A stretch of DNA of 20,686 nucleotides from Cyanobacteria bacterium K_DeepCast_35m_m2_023 (GCA_016882345.1 VGQR01000004.1:1-20686), one strand, 5' to 3'. Shown: positions 1 to 8,982, counted from the first letter of the stretch. Translations and numbers: made by a program. Notes: a model not told the origin generated them from the sequence alone.

Positions 1-255
1 GAACAAGCGTTCGTCAAGCGCGGCAGCCAATCCTTGGCCCTGGGCGTCCAACAGGGCAGCGGCGGTGTCGCGGGCGCGGCGCAGGGGTGAACTGTAGGCC
101 GCATCAAAGCGCACCTCCCTGAGGGCGTCGCCCGTCAGACGGGCTTGCTCCTGGCCAGCTTCGGTCAAGCTCGACAGGTCGTCGCGCCCCTGGATGCGGT
201 GCTCCAGGTTGAAGCTGCTTAGCCCATGGCGGACCAACACAAGCCGAAGCGTCAC
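1..255 (-). CDS. Histidine phosphatase (phosphoglycerate mutase-like), 5' part
   Basis: The minus strand from a GTG at 255 encodes 85 residues beginning VTLRLVLVRHGLSSFN and stays open to the window edge, so the C-terminal part is missing. The LVRHG sequence (residues 7-11) is the RHG motif whose histidine is phosphorylated in the histidine phosphatase superfamily; the following GRDD and the YSSPLRRARDTA stretch (residues 54-65) match the conserved N-terminal half. A stop lies in frame shortly upstream (eight codons before the GTG), so this is the only reasonable start. Family members include phosphoglycerate mutases, alpha-ribazole phosphatases and 2-carboxyarabinitol-1-phosphatases; the substrate cannot be decided from this fragment. 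It is divergent from the CPBP protease gene, with 85 bases between the two starts. Family assignment is secure; substrate is unknown. Confidence 0.85.
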   Translation of the reverse strand, partial: MTLRLVLVRHGLSSFNLEHRIQGRDDLSSLTEAGQEQARLTGDALREVRFDAAYSSPLRRARDTAAALLDAQGQGLAAALDERLF

Positions 256-340
256 GGGCAGGCTGCTGCTGGTGACTCACTGTATGGGAGTGATCTCGCA
301 GGCCGGCAGGGGAGAATCGCGGCGGCCTGCGGCATGCGGC

Positions 341-1618
341 ATGACCCCTTCAACGGCAGATTCATGGCGCAGCTGGAAGGGCCTGCTGGCCTTGCTGAGC
401 CTGCTGCTGTGCGCACTGCTTTGGCTCAATGGGTTGCTGGGCAGTCTTGAGCGCCCATCGGTTGGCAATGCCCTGCTGTTGCGTCAGCAGGAGCTGGCGG
501 TGCTGGCTGAACCGGCCCTGCCCCCGTCGTTGCGACGTCCCCTGCTCGGGAGCGATCCCCGTCAGCAGTTGCGCCGGGAACTGGCACGGCAGGCCGCCGC
601 CCAATCTGATCCGCTGCCCCCCGATCAGCTGTTCACCTGGGCGCTGCTGGAGCAGCGCGCCGACCCCCAGTTCCAGCCGCCGCCGCGCCTGACCCCCCTG
701 CAACAACGCCTGCTGTGTGAGCAGCAGTCCAGCGATCCCAGCGGTTGTGGCTCGGCCGCCCTGGCGCGCGCTGCGCTGCTGCGGTTGCTGTTGCTGACCG
801 TGGCCCCGGCCCTGTTGATGGTTGTCGGGGGGGTGTTGGTGCTGCGGATGCTGTGGTTGCTGGCTCGGCGCCGCCTGCCCCAACTGCCGCCGTTGCTGGG
901 TCCCGAGCTGACGCTCGTCGATGTCACCCTGCTGGTGGCCGGCGGGTTTGTCGTGCTGGGAGAACTGGTGGCCCCCCTGGTGCTGTCGCCCCCCCTGCAG
1001 CGCGTGCTGGCGCTGCTGGCCCCAGGTCGGCCCGATCTGCAGCAGGCCGGCTTGGTGCCAGCCCTCTACCTCGGCCTGATGCTGGCTCCCTTGACGATCC
1101 TGACGCTGATGCTGCGGGGGCTCGGCCCTGCCCCCGCGGCTGGCTGGTTGCAGTGGCGCTGGCGCCCCTGGTCGTCGAGCATCCGGCGGGCGCTTGCCCA
1201 GTTGTTGATGGTGTTGCCCCTGGTTGCGTTGACAGGATGGCTGCTGGATCACCTCTGGGGGGACCCGGGCGGCAGCAACCCCCTGCTCGAGATGGTGCTC
1301 AGGGCGCCCAGCCCCCTGGCCGTGGTGCTGTTGGCAGCCACGGCGTTGGTCTTGGCGCCGCTGTTTGAGGAGGTGTTGTTTCGCGGCGTGCTGCTGCCGG
1401 TGCTGGCGCGGGTCTGGGGGGGCGCCTGGGCTGTACTGCTCAGTGCGGCCTTTTTTGCCGTGGCCCACCTCAGCCTGGGCGAATTTCTGCCGCTGTTTGT
1501 GCTGGGTCTGGGCCTCGGTTGGCTGCGTCTGGCCAGTGGCCGCCTTAGCGCCAGCGTGATCATGCACGCCCTTTGGAATGGACTGACCTTTGCCAACTTG
1601 CTGCTGTTGGCTGGTTGA
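341..1618 (+). CDS. CPBP family intramembrane metalloprotease
   Basis: A 425-residue multi-pass membrane protein. After an N-terminal TM (about residues 12-30) comes a roughly 100-residue hydrophilic, probably extracytoplasmic segment, then several Leu/Val-rich TM helices. The C-terminal part carries the CPBP (CAAX protease/bacteriocin-processing, Abi) signature: EEVLFR with Glu343, Glu344 and Arg348; a second-motif histidine in VAHLSLGEF (His376); and a final HALWN motif (His409). These residues form the metal and catalytic site in the family, so it is probably active. Its substrate is unknown; in cyanobacteria such proteins are usually uncharacterised. The ATG at 341 was chosen because the hydrophobic segment follows directly; a longer frame upstream would overlap the divergent phosphatase gene. 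The stop is followed closely by the FtsL-like gene, so it may be co-transcribed with the division genes. Confidence 0.88.
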   Translation: MTPSTADSWRSWKGLLALLSLLLCALLWLNGLLGSLERPSVGNALLLRQQELAVLAEPALPPSLRRPLLGSDPRQQLRRELARQAAAQSDPLPPDQLFTWALLEQRADPQFQPPPRLTPLQQRLLCEQQSSDPSGCGSAALARAALLRLLLLTVAPALLMVVGGVLVLRMLWLLARRRLPQLPPLLGPELTLVDVTLLVAGGFVVLGELVAPLVLSPPLQRVLALLAPGRPDLQQAGLVPALYLGLMLAPLTILTLMLRGLGPAPAAGWLQWRWRPWSSSIRRALAQLLMVLPLVALTGWLLDHLWGDPGGSNPLLEMVLRAPSPLAVVLLAATALVLAPLFEEVLFRGVLLPVLARVWGGAWAVLLSAAFFAVAHLSLGEFLPLFVLGLGLGWLRLASGRLSASVIMHALWNGLTFANLLLLAG

Positions 1619-1672
1619 GCCCTTGCCGCGCACCACGCCTGGTGGTTCACTTGCGCAGAGACACCGTTCCTA

Positions 1673-2146
1673 GTGGTCGCCACCCCGGTCAAGCAGCCCG
1701 CAACCCCGCGTCGGGCTGATCGAGCTGGCCAGCGGGCCCGGGCCCTGTCCCGGCCGCTGTCACTGATCCAGGGTTCCCTGTCGGCCCGCAAGGTCGTGCG
1801 CCAGGCCCCCTGGCTCGCAGGCCTGCATCGCCTCGCCGATGGTGCGCTCGTCGGCCTGGGAGTGTCGATGCTCGCCCTCAGCGCCTTGACGCTGCATTGG
1901 CAGAACCAGTGGGGCAGCAGCTACCGCGCCCTCGAAGCCACCCAGGTGCTGGAGCACCGCCTGCAGGAATCGGCGGCCGTACTTGAACAGCACCATCTGG
2001 GCGCCGTGCGCAAGCCTGGCTGGCTCGTGCCCACCAGCAGCAACCAGCTGGTGCATCTGCCTGCACCTGTGGCCAGCGCCAAGGGTCTGGCCTCGGCCTT
2101 GTCGGCAGGCGGGCTCAATTGGACCCAGATGGCCGCCGGTTACTGA
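1673..2146 (+). CDS. Single-TM protein upstream of FtsI, FtsL-like candidate
   Basis: A 157-residue protein from a GTG start. The N-terminal 55 residues are strongly basic and Pro-rich, then a single hydrophobic helix (about 56-75, GALVGLGVSMLALSALTL), then a heptad-like segment (about 82-112, containing YRALEATQVLEHRLQES) and a C-terminal tail with no recognisable domain. This bitopic layout, with basic cytoplasmic tail, one TM and short coiled-coil outside, is that of FtsL/FtsB divisome proteins. The stop lies 3 bases before the start of the FtsI-type gene, as ftsL precedes ftsI in many bacteria. I see no diagnostic sequence motif (FtsL has little), so the name is inference from topology and position. 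It could instead be a lineage-specific partner of the penicillin-binding protein. Confidence 0.75.
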   Translation: MVATPVKQPATPRRADRAGQRARALSRPLSLIQGSLSARKVVRQAPWLAGLHRLADGALVGLGVSMLALSALTLHWQNQWGSSYRALEATQVLEHRLQESAAVLEQHHLGAVRKPGWLVPTSSNQLVHLPAPVASAKGLASALSAGGLNWTQMAAGY

Positions 2147-2149
2147 ACA

Positions 2150-3931
2150 ATGGTGGCACCAGGATTGCGTCCGCCCCGTCGCCGCCGCGTCGTCGCCCTG
2201 CAGCCGGTCCCTGTGGGCCGATTGATGGCTGTTTACGCAATTTTGACGCTCGGGTTGACCGGTCTGTCCGCACGGCTGGCCTGGCTGCAGATCGCTGACA
2301 GCGACCGGCTGCTGTCGAGGGCCCGGGCGATCCAGACCCAGTCGATCGCACCCATCGGGAAGCGCCGCACCATCGTCGACCGCAATGGCCGCTTGGTGGC
2401 TCTCGACGAGCAGCGCTTCACCATTTGGGCCCATCCACGTTATTTCAATTTCCCGGGCGATGCACCGCAGCAACTGCGGCGCCCCGATGAGGTCGCCACC
2501 CGCCTGGCGACGGTGCTGGCCATGCCCAAGGCTCAGCTGAGCGCCAGCCTGGCCAGCAAACCCAGCGGCATCAAGCTGGTCACCGATCTGGATCCCGAGA
2601 CGGCCCAACGCATCAAGGCACTGGGGATCAGCGGCCTGGACCTCGAGGCCTATCCCCGTCGCATCTATCCCCAAGGGTCCCTGTTTGCCAATGTCGTCGG
2701 TTTTCTGAACCTTGAGCGGGTTCCCCAGGCGGGCCTCGAGCAGAGCCGCGACCGCGACCTGCGCCGCCATGAGGACACCCTGCGCATGCGCCGCGGCGCC
2801 GATGGCACACCACTGCCCGAAGGCCTGATCGCCGGTTCGCTCTATGGCGATGACCTGCGGCTGCAGTTGACGCTCGATGCCCGTCTGCAGCAGGTGGCCC
2901 AACAGGCTCTGGCGCGTTCGATCAAGCAATGGAATGCCAAACGCGGCGCGGCCCTGGTGATGGACGCACGCAACGGCGAGATGCTCGCCCTGGCGTCGTT
3001 TCCCTCGTACGACCCCAACCGTTTCTGGGCTTTCAAACCGGGGCTGTTCCGCGAGTGGTCCGTGCAGGACCTGTACGAACCGGGATCCACCTTCAAGCCG
3101 ATCAACCTGGCCCTGGCCCTGCAGGAAAAGGCGATCGACCCAGCCGGCAAGGTCGTCGACAGCGGCTCGTTGACGATCGGCGGCTGGCCGATCTTCAACC
3201 ATGACCGCAAGGCCAATGGGGTGATCGATTTCCCCATGGTGCTGCAGGTGTCGAGCAACGTCGCCATGGTCCAGGCGATGGCGCGGGTCAAGCGCGATCG
3301 CTTTTGGCACTGGCTGCAGACGATGGGCATCAACACTCGGCCCGACACCGACCTGCCGGGAGCGGTGGCGGGTCAGCTCAAGGATCGCCAGGCCTTTGTC
3401 AGCCAGCCGATCGAGCCGGCGGTGGCGGCCTTTGGCCAGGGCTTCTCGTTGACGCCGCTCAAATTGATCCAGTTGCACGCCATGCTCTCCAACGGCGGCC
3501 GCTTGGTGAGCCCCCACATCACGCGCGGTCTGCGCTCGGGCGACGCGTTGGCCTCCCCGCCACCCGCCAGTGGCATGCCCTTGCTCGATCCGTCCGTCAC
3601 CCGCATCGTCATGGGCTGGATGGAGGACGTGGTCGAGCGCGGCAACCTGCCGGTGAAGACCCCCGGTTATCGCATCGGCGGCAAGACCGGAACGGCCCAA
3701 AAGGCAGAAAACGGCGTTTACATCCCCGGTGCGCTGATCACCAGTTTCGTCGGCCATCTACCGATGAATGATCCGCGCTACGTGGTGCTGGTGGTGGTCG
3801 ATGAGCCCAAGGGTGGCAACGTCTACGGTTCGACCGTGGCGGCCCCTGTGGCCAAGCAGATCATCGACGCCCTGCTGGTGCTTGAGAACATCGCGCCGTC
3901 GCCGCCCCGCAGCAACCCCCCCAAGGTGTGA
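2150..3931 (+). CDS. ftsI: Penicillin-binding protein 2 / FtsI-type peptidoglycan transpeptidase
   Basis: A 593-residue class B penicillin-binding protein: short basic cytoplasmic N-terminus, TM anchor (about residues 25-46), PBP dimerisation domain beginning near RTIVDRNGRLVALD (about residue 74), and C-terminal transpeptidase domain. All three active-site motifs are present: S313-T-F-K316 with nucleophile Ser313, S368-S-N370, and K512-T-G-T515. The enzyme cross-links septal peptidoglycan in the periplasm as part of the divisome. The length (about 590 residues) fits FtsI/PBP3. The alternative in the same class is the elongation enzyme MrdA; the short pre-dimerisation region and the FtsL-like gene 3 bases upstream favour FtsI. 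The start is the ATG at 2150; a GTG follows directly and could also be used. The stop is immediately followed by a 13-bp tandem duplication. Confidence 0.92.
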   Translation: MVAPGLRPPRRRRVVALQPVPVGRLMAVYAILTLGLTGLSARLAWLQIADSDRLLSRARAIQTQSIAPIGKRRTIVDRNGRLVALDEQRFTIWAHPRYFNFPGDAPQQLRRPDEVATRLATVLAMPKAQLSASLASKPSGIKLVTDLDPETAQRIKALGISGLDLEAYPRRIYPQGSLFANVVGFLNLERVPQAGLEQSRDRDLRRHEDTLRMRRGADGTPLPEGLIAGSLYGDDLRLQLTLDARLQQVAQQALARSIKQWNAKRGAALVMDARNGEMLALASFPSYDPNRFWAFKPGLFREWSVQDLYEPGSTFKPINLALALQEKAIDPAGKVVDSGSLTIGGWPIFNHDRKANGVIDFPMVLQVSSNVAMVQAMARVKRDRFWHWLQTMGINTRPDTDLPGAVAGQLKDRQAFVSQPIEPAVAAFGQGFSLTPLKLIQLHAMLSNGGRLVSPHITRGLRSGDALASPPPASGMPLLDPSVTRIVMGWMEDVVERGNLPVKTPGYRIGGKTGTAQKAENGVYIPGALITSFVGHLPMNDPRYVVLVVVDEPKGGNVYGSTVAAPVAKQIIDALLVLENIAPSPPRSNPPKV

Positions 3932-3932
3932 C

Positions 3933-3958
3933 GTTGGGATCGGGGGTTGGGATCGGGG
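3933..3958. repeat. Exact 13-bp tandem duplication after ftsI
   Basis: Two perfect head-to-tail copies of GTTGGGATCGGGG at 3933-3945 and 3946-3958, starting one base after the ftsI stop codon. A third partial copy (GTTTGATC) follows. The rest of the 114-base gap to tal holds a T6 run at 4012-4017 but no convincing hairpin or promoter. The function is unknown; slipped-strand duplication is sufficient to explain it. Confidence 0.85.
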
Positions 3959-4045
3959 TTTGATCAACCTTTGCCCGCAGGGGCTGGGCAGCCGATCAGA
4001 TCTGGCTAGCGTTTTTTCGAACGGCTCTGCCTCCGGCTCAACTGC

Positions 4046-5221
4046 ATGGCCAACCTGCTCGATCAACTTGCCGCAATGACGGTGGTGGTCGCCGATACCG
4101 GCGACATCGACGCCATTCGCCAGTTCACGCCGCGCGATGCCACGACGAACCCATCGCTGATTCTGGCCGCGGCCCAGATCGCCACCTATCAGGATCTGAT
4201 CGATCGTTCGCTGCGCGAATCGCGCGAGGTGATGGGGCCCCAGGCTTCGGCTGAAGCCGTGGTCGCCGAAGCCCTCGATGAGATCTGCGTCACCTTTGGC
4301 AAGGAGATCCTCAAGATCGTTCCCGGCCGCGTCTCCACCGAGGTGGATGCCCGCCTCAGTTTCGACACCGAAGCCACCGTCGCCAAGGCGCGAAAGCTGA
4401 TCGTTCTATACAACAGTGCCGGCATCGCTAACGAGCGAGTGCTGATCAAGATCGCCTCCACCTGGGAGGGCATCCGCGCCGCTGAGCAGCTCGAGAAGGA
4501 GGGCATTCACTGCAACCTCACGCTGCTGTTCGGCTTTGCCCAGGCGGTGGCCTGTGCTGAGGCCGGCGTCACGCTGATCTCCCCCTTTGTGGGCAGGATC
4601 CTTGATTGGTACAAGAAATCAACCGGGCGTGACCACTACCCCGGCCCTGAAGATCCTGGTGTGGTGTCGGTCAGCCAGATCTTCAATTATTTCAAGACCT
4701 ACGGCTACAAGACCGAGGTCATGGGGGCCAGCTTCCGCAACATCGACGAGATCATCGAGCTGGCGGGTTGTGATCTGCTCACGATCTCGCCGGCATTGCT
4801 CGACCAGCTGCGGTCCAGCGAAGGGGTGTTGGAGCGCAAGCTCAAGGCCTTCGATCCGGCACCCACCGAAGCCCAGTTGCACCTCGACGAACCGGCCTTT
4901 CGCACCATGCTCGCGGCCGATGCCATGGCCAGCGAAAAGCTGGACGAGGGGATCCGCGGCTTCTGCAAGGCGATCGAAACGCTCGAGCAGCAACTCGCCC
5001 ATCGGCTGGCCGAACTCGAGGGCGGCAAGGCCTTTGACCATGCCGTGCACGAGATCTTCCTGCTGAACGATCTCGATGGTGACGGCTGCATCACCCGCGA
5101 GGAGTGGCTCGGCAGTGACGCCGTGTTCGCGGCCCTCGACACCGATAACGATGGTCGGCTGGTGCCCGATGATGTGCGCGGTGGCCTGGGTGCACCCCTG
5201 GCTATCGCCGCCAAGGTCTGA
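4046..5221 (+). CDS. tal: Transaldolase with C-terminal EF-hand pair
   Basis: A 391-residue protein. Residues 1 to about 325 are a transaldolase of the TalB type: DATTNPSLI (31-39), [15 protein letters not shown] (129-143) with the Schiff-base lysine at Lys135, and [12 protein letters not shown] followed by [11 protein letters not shown]. It transfers a dihydroxyacetone unit between sugar phosphates in the cytosolic pentose phosphate pathway. Beyond the usual family length (about 315-335 residues) lies an added segment with two EF-hand loops: D342-D344-D346-T350-E353 ([12 protein letters not shown]) and D365-D367-D369-D376 ([12 protein letters not shown]). The acidic positions are those that bind calcium in canonical EF-hands, although position 12 of the second loop is Asp instead of Glu. 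Ca2+ binding or regulation is inference. A cyclic-nucleotide-domain gene follows after 9 bases and is probably co-transcribed. Confidence 0.95.
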   Translation: MANLLDQLAAMTVVVADTGDIDAIRQFTPRDATTNPSLILAAAQIATYQDLIDRSLRESREVMGPQASAEAVVAEALDEICVTFGKEILKIVPGRVSTEVDARLSFDTEATVAKARKLIVLYNSAGIANERVLIKIASTWEGIRAAEQLEKEGIHCNLTLLFGFAQAVACAEAGVTLISPFVGRILDWYKKSTGRDHYPGPEDPGVVSVSQIFNYFKTYGYKTEVMGASFRNIDEIIELAGCDLLTISPALLDQLRSSEGVLERKLKAFDPAPTEAQLHLDEPAFRTMLAADAMASEKLDEGIRGFCKAIETLEQQLAHRLAELEGGKAFDHAVHEIFLLNDLDGDGCITREEWLGSDAVFAALDTDNDGRLVPDDVRGGLGAPLAIAAKV

Positions 5222-5230
5222 CTTGTTGCG

Positions 5231-5620
5231 ATGCCCGCCGTCAACGCCCTCGACACCATGCGTGCCCTCGCCAGCAATGGCGAGGTGCTGGACGTTCCCC
5301 CCGGAGAACTGATTTTCCGCTCGGGTGAGGCGGGCGATTGCATGTTCGGCCTGCTGGAGGGCACGGTCGAACTCAGCTGGAACGGCGACAACGGCCACGA
5401 ACAGATCAAGGCCGGTGATGTGTTTGGTGCCGGTGCACTGGTCACCCCAGACCATCGGCGCTATGGCAACGCCAAGGCGTTGACCCCATGCAAGCTGCTG
5501 GTGATGAATCGCGAAAAGTTTCTGTTTGCCCTACAAGAGGCCCCGATGTTTGCGATCGAGTTGCTCGGCTCGATCGATCAGCGCCTGCGTCAACTCAAGG
5601 ACAGCACTCGCTTTTCTTAA
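5231..5620 (+). CDS. Stand-alone cyclic nucleotide-binding-like domain protein
   Basis: A 129-residue protein consisting of one cNMP-binding (CRP/FNR beta-roll) domain: LDVPPGELIFRSGEAGDCMFGLLEGTVEL (20-48) is the typical first half, and the phosphate-binding-cassette region follows at about 65-84 (FGAGAL ... RRYGNAKAL). The helix after it (about 95-122) ends the protein; there is no helix-turn-helix, so it is not a complete transcription regulator. In the cassette the usual Glu of FGE-x-AL is Ala67, and only Arg77 aligns with the conserved arginine. Cyclic nucleotide binding is therefore doubtful and the domain may be a protein-interaction module. The 9-base gap to tal suggests one transcript, giving a possible link to transaldolase control; that link is inference. 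Confidence 0.85.
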   Translation: MPAVNALDTMRALASNGEVLDVPPGELIFRSGEAGDCMFGLLEGTVELSWNGDNGHEQIKAGDVFGAGALVTPDHRRYGNAKALTPCKLLVMNREKFLFALQEAPMFAIELLGSIDQRLRQLKDSTRFS

Positions 5621-5641
5621 GCCATCACGCCGGTGACTGCT

Positions 5642-5657
5642 GCAGGGGAGACCCTGC
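5642..5657. terminator. GNRA-loop hairpin between convergent genes
   Basis: A 6-bp perfect stem GCAGGG / CCCTGC (5642-5647 with 5652-5657) closes on a GAGA tetraloop. It lies in the 58-base gap where the plus-strand cNMP-domain gene and the minus-strand flavoprotein gene end facing each other. There is no T-tract on either side, so intrinsic termination is uncertain; it may only stabilise the mRNA 3' end. Confidence 0.4.
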
Positions 5658-5678
5658 TGGCCGCAGGCTTGGCGAGCT

Positions 5679-6806
5679 TCAGCCCCGTTGAAACAGCAAC
5701 CGTTTGATCACCCGTTGGGCGATGTCGCCGTAGCCCATCTCCCCAGAGAGGATCTGGGCGATGCGTTGGGGTGCTGTGGGACGTTTGATTCCGAGTTGAT
5801 AGCCGATCCTGGGCACCCGGTAAAAAACCTGGGCGATGCGCTTGCCCCAGGCCATCGATTCGCCCCAGCGCTGCCGCATCGCCTGGCTGTACCCAGCTAG
5901 CGCCTGGGCATCCCCCACAAGCCAGCGCTGCAGGGCCTCGGCAGCCAGGCAGCCGCTCAGCAGGGCCGGGCGTATCCCTTCGGCCAAAAACGGATCGCAG
6001 AGCGAGGCGGCATCGCCCACCACCACCACGCCATCGCCATGGAGCCGCTGGTGACCATCCCAGATGCGCAGGGCGCTGCGGCGGCGGATGCCGGCAGCGG
6101 CATCCAGGCCCAGATCCGGCAGCAGCTGTTGCAGCACCGCATCGGCGTCGGCCGCTTCTCGGCCGATGAAGGTGCCCACACCGATGCTGGTGCCACCCTG
6201 CCTGGGGAAGCCCCAGCAGAACCCATGGTGCACCAGGCCAAAGTCGAACCGGGCCGTGTCGGGTTCGAGCACGGGGCCGTCGACTTCGACCGCCAGGGTG
6301 TCGGCAAAGCGGGGACGTTCCGCTGCCAGGCCCAGCGGTGCCGCCAGGGTGTCAGCACTGCCCGTGGCGATCACCACGGCGCGGCTGCGCAGCGTGCCTG
6401 CCGGTCCCTGCAGCTCCCATAGGCCGGCCTGACGAACCAAAGCGGTGACGGGCCAATCGGGCCGCAGCTCGGCGCCGGCGGCGCTGGCCTGCTCAAGCAG
6501 GTAGGCGTCGAGCCTGGCGCGCTGCACAATCCAGAACGGGGCATCGCCGGGCAATTCTGCTGTGACGGGATCCTCGAGGCACCAGGTAAAGCGCACGCGG
6601 CGGATCACCTGATCCACAGCGGGGCTCAGATCAAACGCAAACAGCCGCTGCACCGAGGCGGCCATGCCGCCGCCACAGGCCTTGCCACGCGGCACCGGCC
6701 CTTGTTCCAGCACCACGACGGCAAGGCCTTGCAGGGCCAGCTGCACGGCGCAGCTGGCACCGGCCGCACCACCGCCGACCACGGCCACATCAACGGGGCT
6801 GCTCAC
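5679..6806 (-). CDS. Geranylgeranyl reductase family FAD-dependent oxidoreductase
   Basis: A 375-residue flavoprotein from a GTG at 6806. The N-terminal Rossmann motif VAVVGGGAAGASCA has Gly11, Gly13 and Gly16 for FAD binding, followed by LEQGPVPRGKACGGG. A second FAD motif, VVVVGDAASLCDPFLAEGIRPALLSG, is in the C-terminal half. The segment GFCWGFPRQGGTSIGVGTF matches the Y-x-W-x-F-P signature of geranylgeranyl reductase-like enzymes, which saturate isoprenoid double bonds. It is shorter than typical chlorophyll geranylgeranyl reductase ChlP (about 400-450 residues), so it is more likely a paralogue of unknown substrate. It follows frr after an 84-base gap filled with short tandem repeats, and may belong to the pyrH-frr transcript. 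Confidence 0.85.
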   Translation of the reverse strand: MSSPVDVAVVGGGAAGASCAVQLALQGLAVVVLEQGPVPRGKACGGGMAASVQRLFAFDLSPAVDQVIRRVRFTWCLEDPVTAELPGDAPFWIVQRARLDAYLLEQASAAGAELRPDWPVTALVRQAGLWELQGPAGTLRSRAVVIATGSADTLAAPLGLAAERPRFADTLAVEVDGPVLEPDTARFDFGLVHHGFCWGFPRQGGTSIGVGTFIGREAADADAVLQQLLPDLGLDAAAGIRRRSALRIWDGHQRLHGDGVVVVGDAASLCDPFLAEGIRPALLSGCLAAEALQRWLVGDAQALAGYSQAMRQRWGESMAWGKRIAQVFYRVPRIGYQLGIKRPTAPQRIAQILSGEMGYGDIAQRVIKRLLFQRG

Positions 6807-6833
6807 GCCGGTTCTGCTCGCAGGGACAAGGAT

Positions 6834-6889
6834 TCAGGCCTTGGGACAGGGATCGGGCTTTGGGACAAGGATCAGGCTTTGGGACAGGG
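6834..6889. repeat. 18-19-bp tandem repeat downstream of frr
   Basis: Three imperfect head-to-tail units: 6834-6852, 6853-6871 and 6872-6889. They share the core GGGACA(A/G)GGATC(A/G)GGCTTT, and part of a further unit precedes them at 6823-6833. The array ends one base before the frr stop codon (minus strand), filling most of the frr to flavoprotein gap. No coding frame or clear hairpin was seen. Confidence 0.85.
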
Positions 6890-6890
6890 C

Positions 6891-7430
6891 TCAGACCTTG
6901 AGGATGTCGGCTTCCTTCTCGGTCAGATTCTTTTCGAGTTCAGCTATGAACTTATCAGTGAGTTTCTGCACCTTGTCCTGCTTGTCGCGGCTCTGATCTT
7001 CCGAGAGCTCGCCCTCCTTTTCCTGCTTTTTGATTTTGTCGATGGCGTCACGGCGGATGTTGCGCAGCGCCACCTTGCCCTCTTCGGCGTACTTGGCCGC
7101 CAGTTTGCAGAGCTCCTTGCGGCGGTCTTCGGTGAGCGGCGGAATGTTGATGCGAATCACCTTGCCGTCGTTGTTGCAGGTGAGGCCCAGATCGCTCATC
7201 GCGATCGCCTTTTCGATCACGGCCATGGCCGAGGTGTCGAAGGGCTGGATCTGGATCGTCTGCGAATCCGGCGTTGTCAGGTTCGCCAGGGATTTGAGCG
7301 GCGTGTCACTGCCGTAGTACTCGACCTGGATCTTGTCGAGCAGCGACGGATTGGCCCGGCCGGTGCGAATGGTGTTGAACGTGCGCTGGGTGGCATCCAG
7401 CGACTTGCGCATGCTGGCTTCGAGGTCCAT
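6891..7430 (-). CDS. frr: Ribosome recycling factor
   Basis: A 179-residue protein matching ribosome recycling factor over its whole length: [23 protein letters not shown] (about 18-40), the central domain with [10 protein letters not shown] and the helical region [31 protein letters not shown], ending [20 protein letters not shown]. With EF-G it splits the post-termination ribosome into subunits. It is slightly shorter than most RRFs (about 182-185) because a TGA lies two codons before the ATG at 7430, so the start is fixed. It follows pyrH after 17 bases, the classic pyrH-frr pairing, and the two are surely co-transcribed. Confidence 0.97.
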   Translation of the reverse strand: MDLEASMRKSLDATQRTFNTIRTGRANPSLLDKIQVEYYGSDTPLKSLANLTTPDSQTIQIQPFDTSAMAVIEKAIAMSDLGLTCNNDGKVIRINIPPLTEDRRKELCKLAAKYAEEGKVALRNIRRDAIDKIKKQEKEGELSEDQSRDKQDKVQKLTDKFIAELEKNLTEKEADILKV

Positions 7431-7447
7431 GGCTCAGGCTCTGGGGC

Positions 7448-8203
<756 letters not shown>

Positions 8204-8230
8204 TCAGAGCGCGGCGGCGAGCGAACGGGC

Positions 8231-8896
8231 CTACCAGGGCAACGGTTCACCGTTGGCGTGCCAGAAGCTGCCAGAGCTCTCCAACGTCAGGGCGTCGATG
8301 CGCGCCAGTAGGCCAGTGACCGCCTGCTCGGGGCTGATGCCTTGGGGGTTGAAGTTGATCATGCGGGTGCGCACCAGGCCCGGGTGCAGGATCGCCACGG
8401 CGATGCCACGCGGTTTGAGGTCGATCGCCAGCGACCGGCCGGCCATGTTCAGCGCCACCTTGGACATCCTGTAGCCGTAGGAGCCCCCCGAGCTGTTGTC
8501 GTCGATCGAGCCCATGCGGCTGGTCATCAGCGCCAGCTTGGAGCCGGGGTGCAGGTTGCCCAGCAGGGCCTGGCTCAACAACAGGGGCGCCAGGGCGTTC
8601 AGCTCGAACTGGCGCCGCAGGCTGGCCGGGTCCAGGTGCCCGAGGCTGCTCCCCTCCAGGATGCCGGCGTTGAGAATCGCCACATCCAGGGGTTGTCCAG
8701 CCAGCCGCTGCACCAGTGCGGTGATGGTGGTTTCGTCGCTGAGCTCGATCCCTGCCTCAATGCGCACCCCCAGGCTCTCGAGCTCTGATGAGGCGCTGCG
8801 GCAGACGGCGATCACCTGGTCGCCGCGGTCGCGCAGTTGGCGGCAGTAGGCCAGACCGATGCCGCGGTTGGCGCCGGTAACCAGAACAGTGGACAT
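8231..8896 (-). CDS. Short-chain dehydrogenase/reductase (CsgA-like)
   Basis: A 221-residue classical SDR. It has the cofactor motif T7-G-A-N-R-G-I-G14, the N76-A-G78 motif, the structural Asn100, a serine region MTSRMGS (Ser126/Ser130) and the catalytic Y142-R-M-S-K146. Reduction or oxidation of a carbonyl/alcohol with NAD(P)H is expected; the substrate is not readable from sequence. Overall length and the short C-terminus resemble C-factor (CsgA)-like SDRs. The start is the ATG at 8896, immediately before the first beta-strand STVLVTG; a longer upstream frame has no family support. Unlike nearly all other genes here it ends with TAG. The 75-base gap to pyrH leaves co-transcription open. Confidence 0.9.
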   Translation of the reverse strand: MSTVLVTGANRGIGLAYCRQLRDRGDQVIAVCRSASSELESLGVRIEAGIELSDETTITALVQRLAGQPLDVAILNAGILEGSSLGHLDPASLRRQFELNALAPLLLSQALLGNLHPGSKLALMTSRMGSIDDNSSGGSYGYRMSKVALNMAGRSLAIDLKPRGIAVAILHPGLVRTRMINFNPQGISPEQAVTGLLARIDALTLESSGSFWHANGEPLPW

Positions 8897-8941
8897 GGCC
8901 GTGCAGACAGGTGCTGCTCTGGCTACCACAGCCGTCAGCAG

Positions 8942-8982
8942 AGGACAGCCATCACCAAAGGACAGCCATGACCAAAGGACAG
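8942..8982. repeat. 17-bp tandem repeat (2.4 copies)
   Basis: AGGACAGCCATCACCAA at 8942-8958 is followed directly by a copy differing at one base (8959-8975) and the first 7 bases of a third (8976-8982). It lies 45 bases upstream of the dehydrogenase start within the 286-base region between that gene and cobO, in its presumed promoter region. No known operator was recognised. Confidence 0.8.

Noticed and set aside
362..1636. Long minus-strand open frame opposite the CPBP gene
   Set aside because: Its product is Gln/His/Arg-rich low-complexity without domains, an expected shadow of GC-rich codon bias; the plus strand has clear CPBP motifs.
1760..3757. 665-codon minus-strand frame opposite the FtsI region
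   Set aside because: No domain resemblance; it spans two well-supported plus-strand genes and has shadow composition.
3982..4017. Possible intrinsic terminator between ftsI and tal
   Set aside because: GGCT/AGCC (3982-3985 with 3990-3993) is only a 4-bp stem and lies 18 bases before the T6 run, so it is not convincing.
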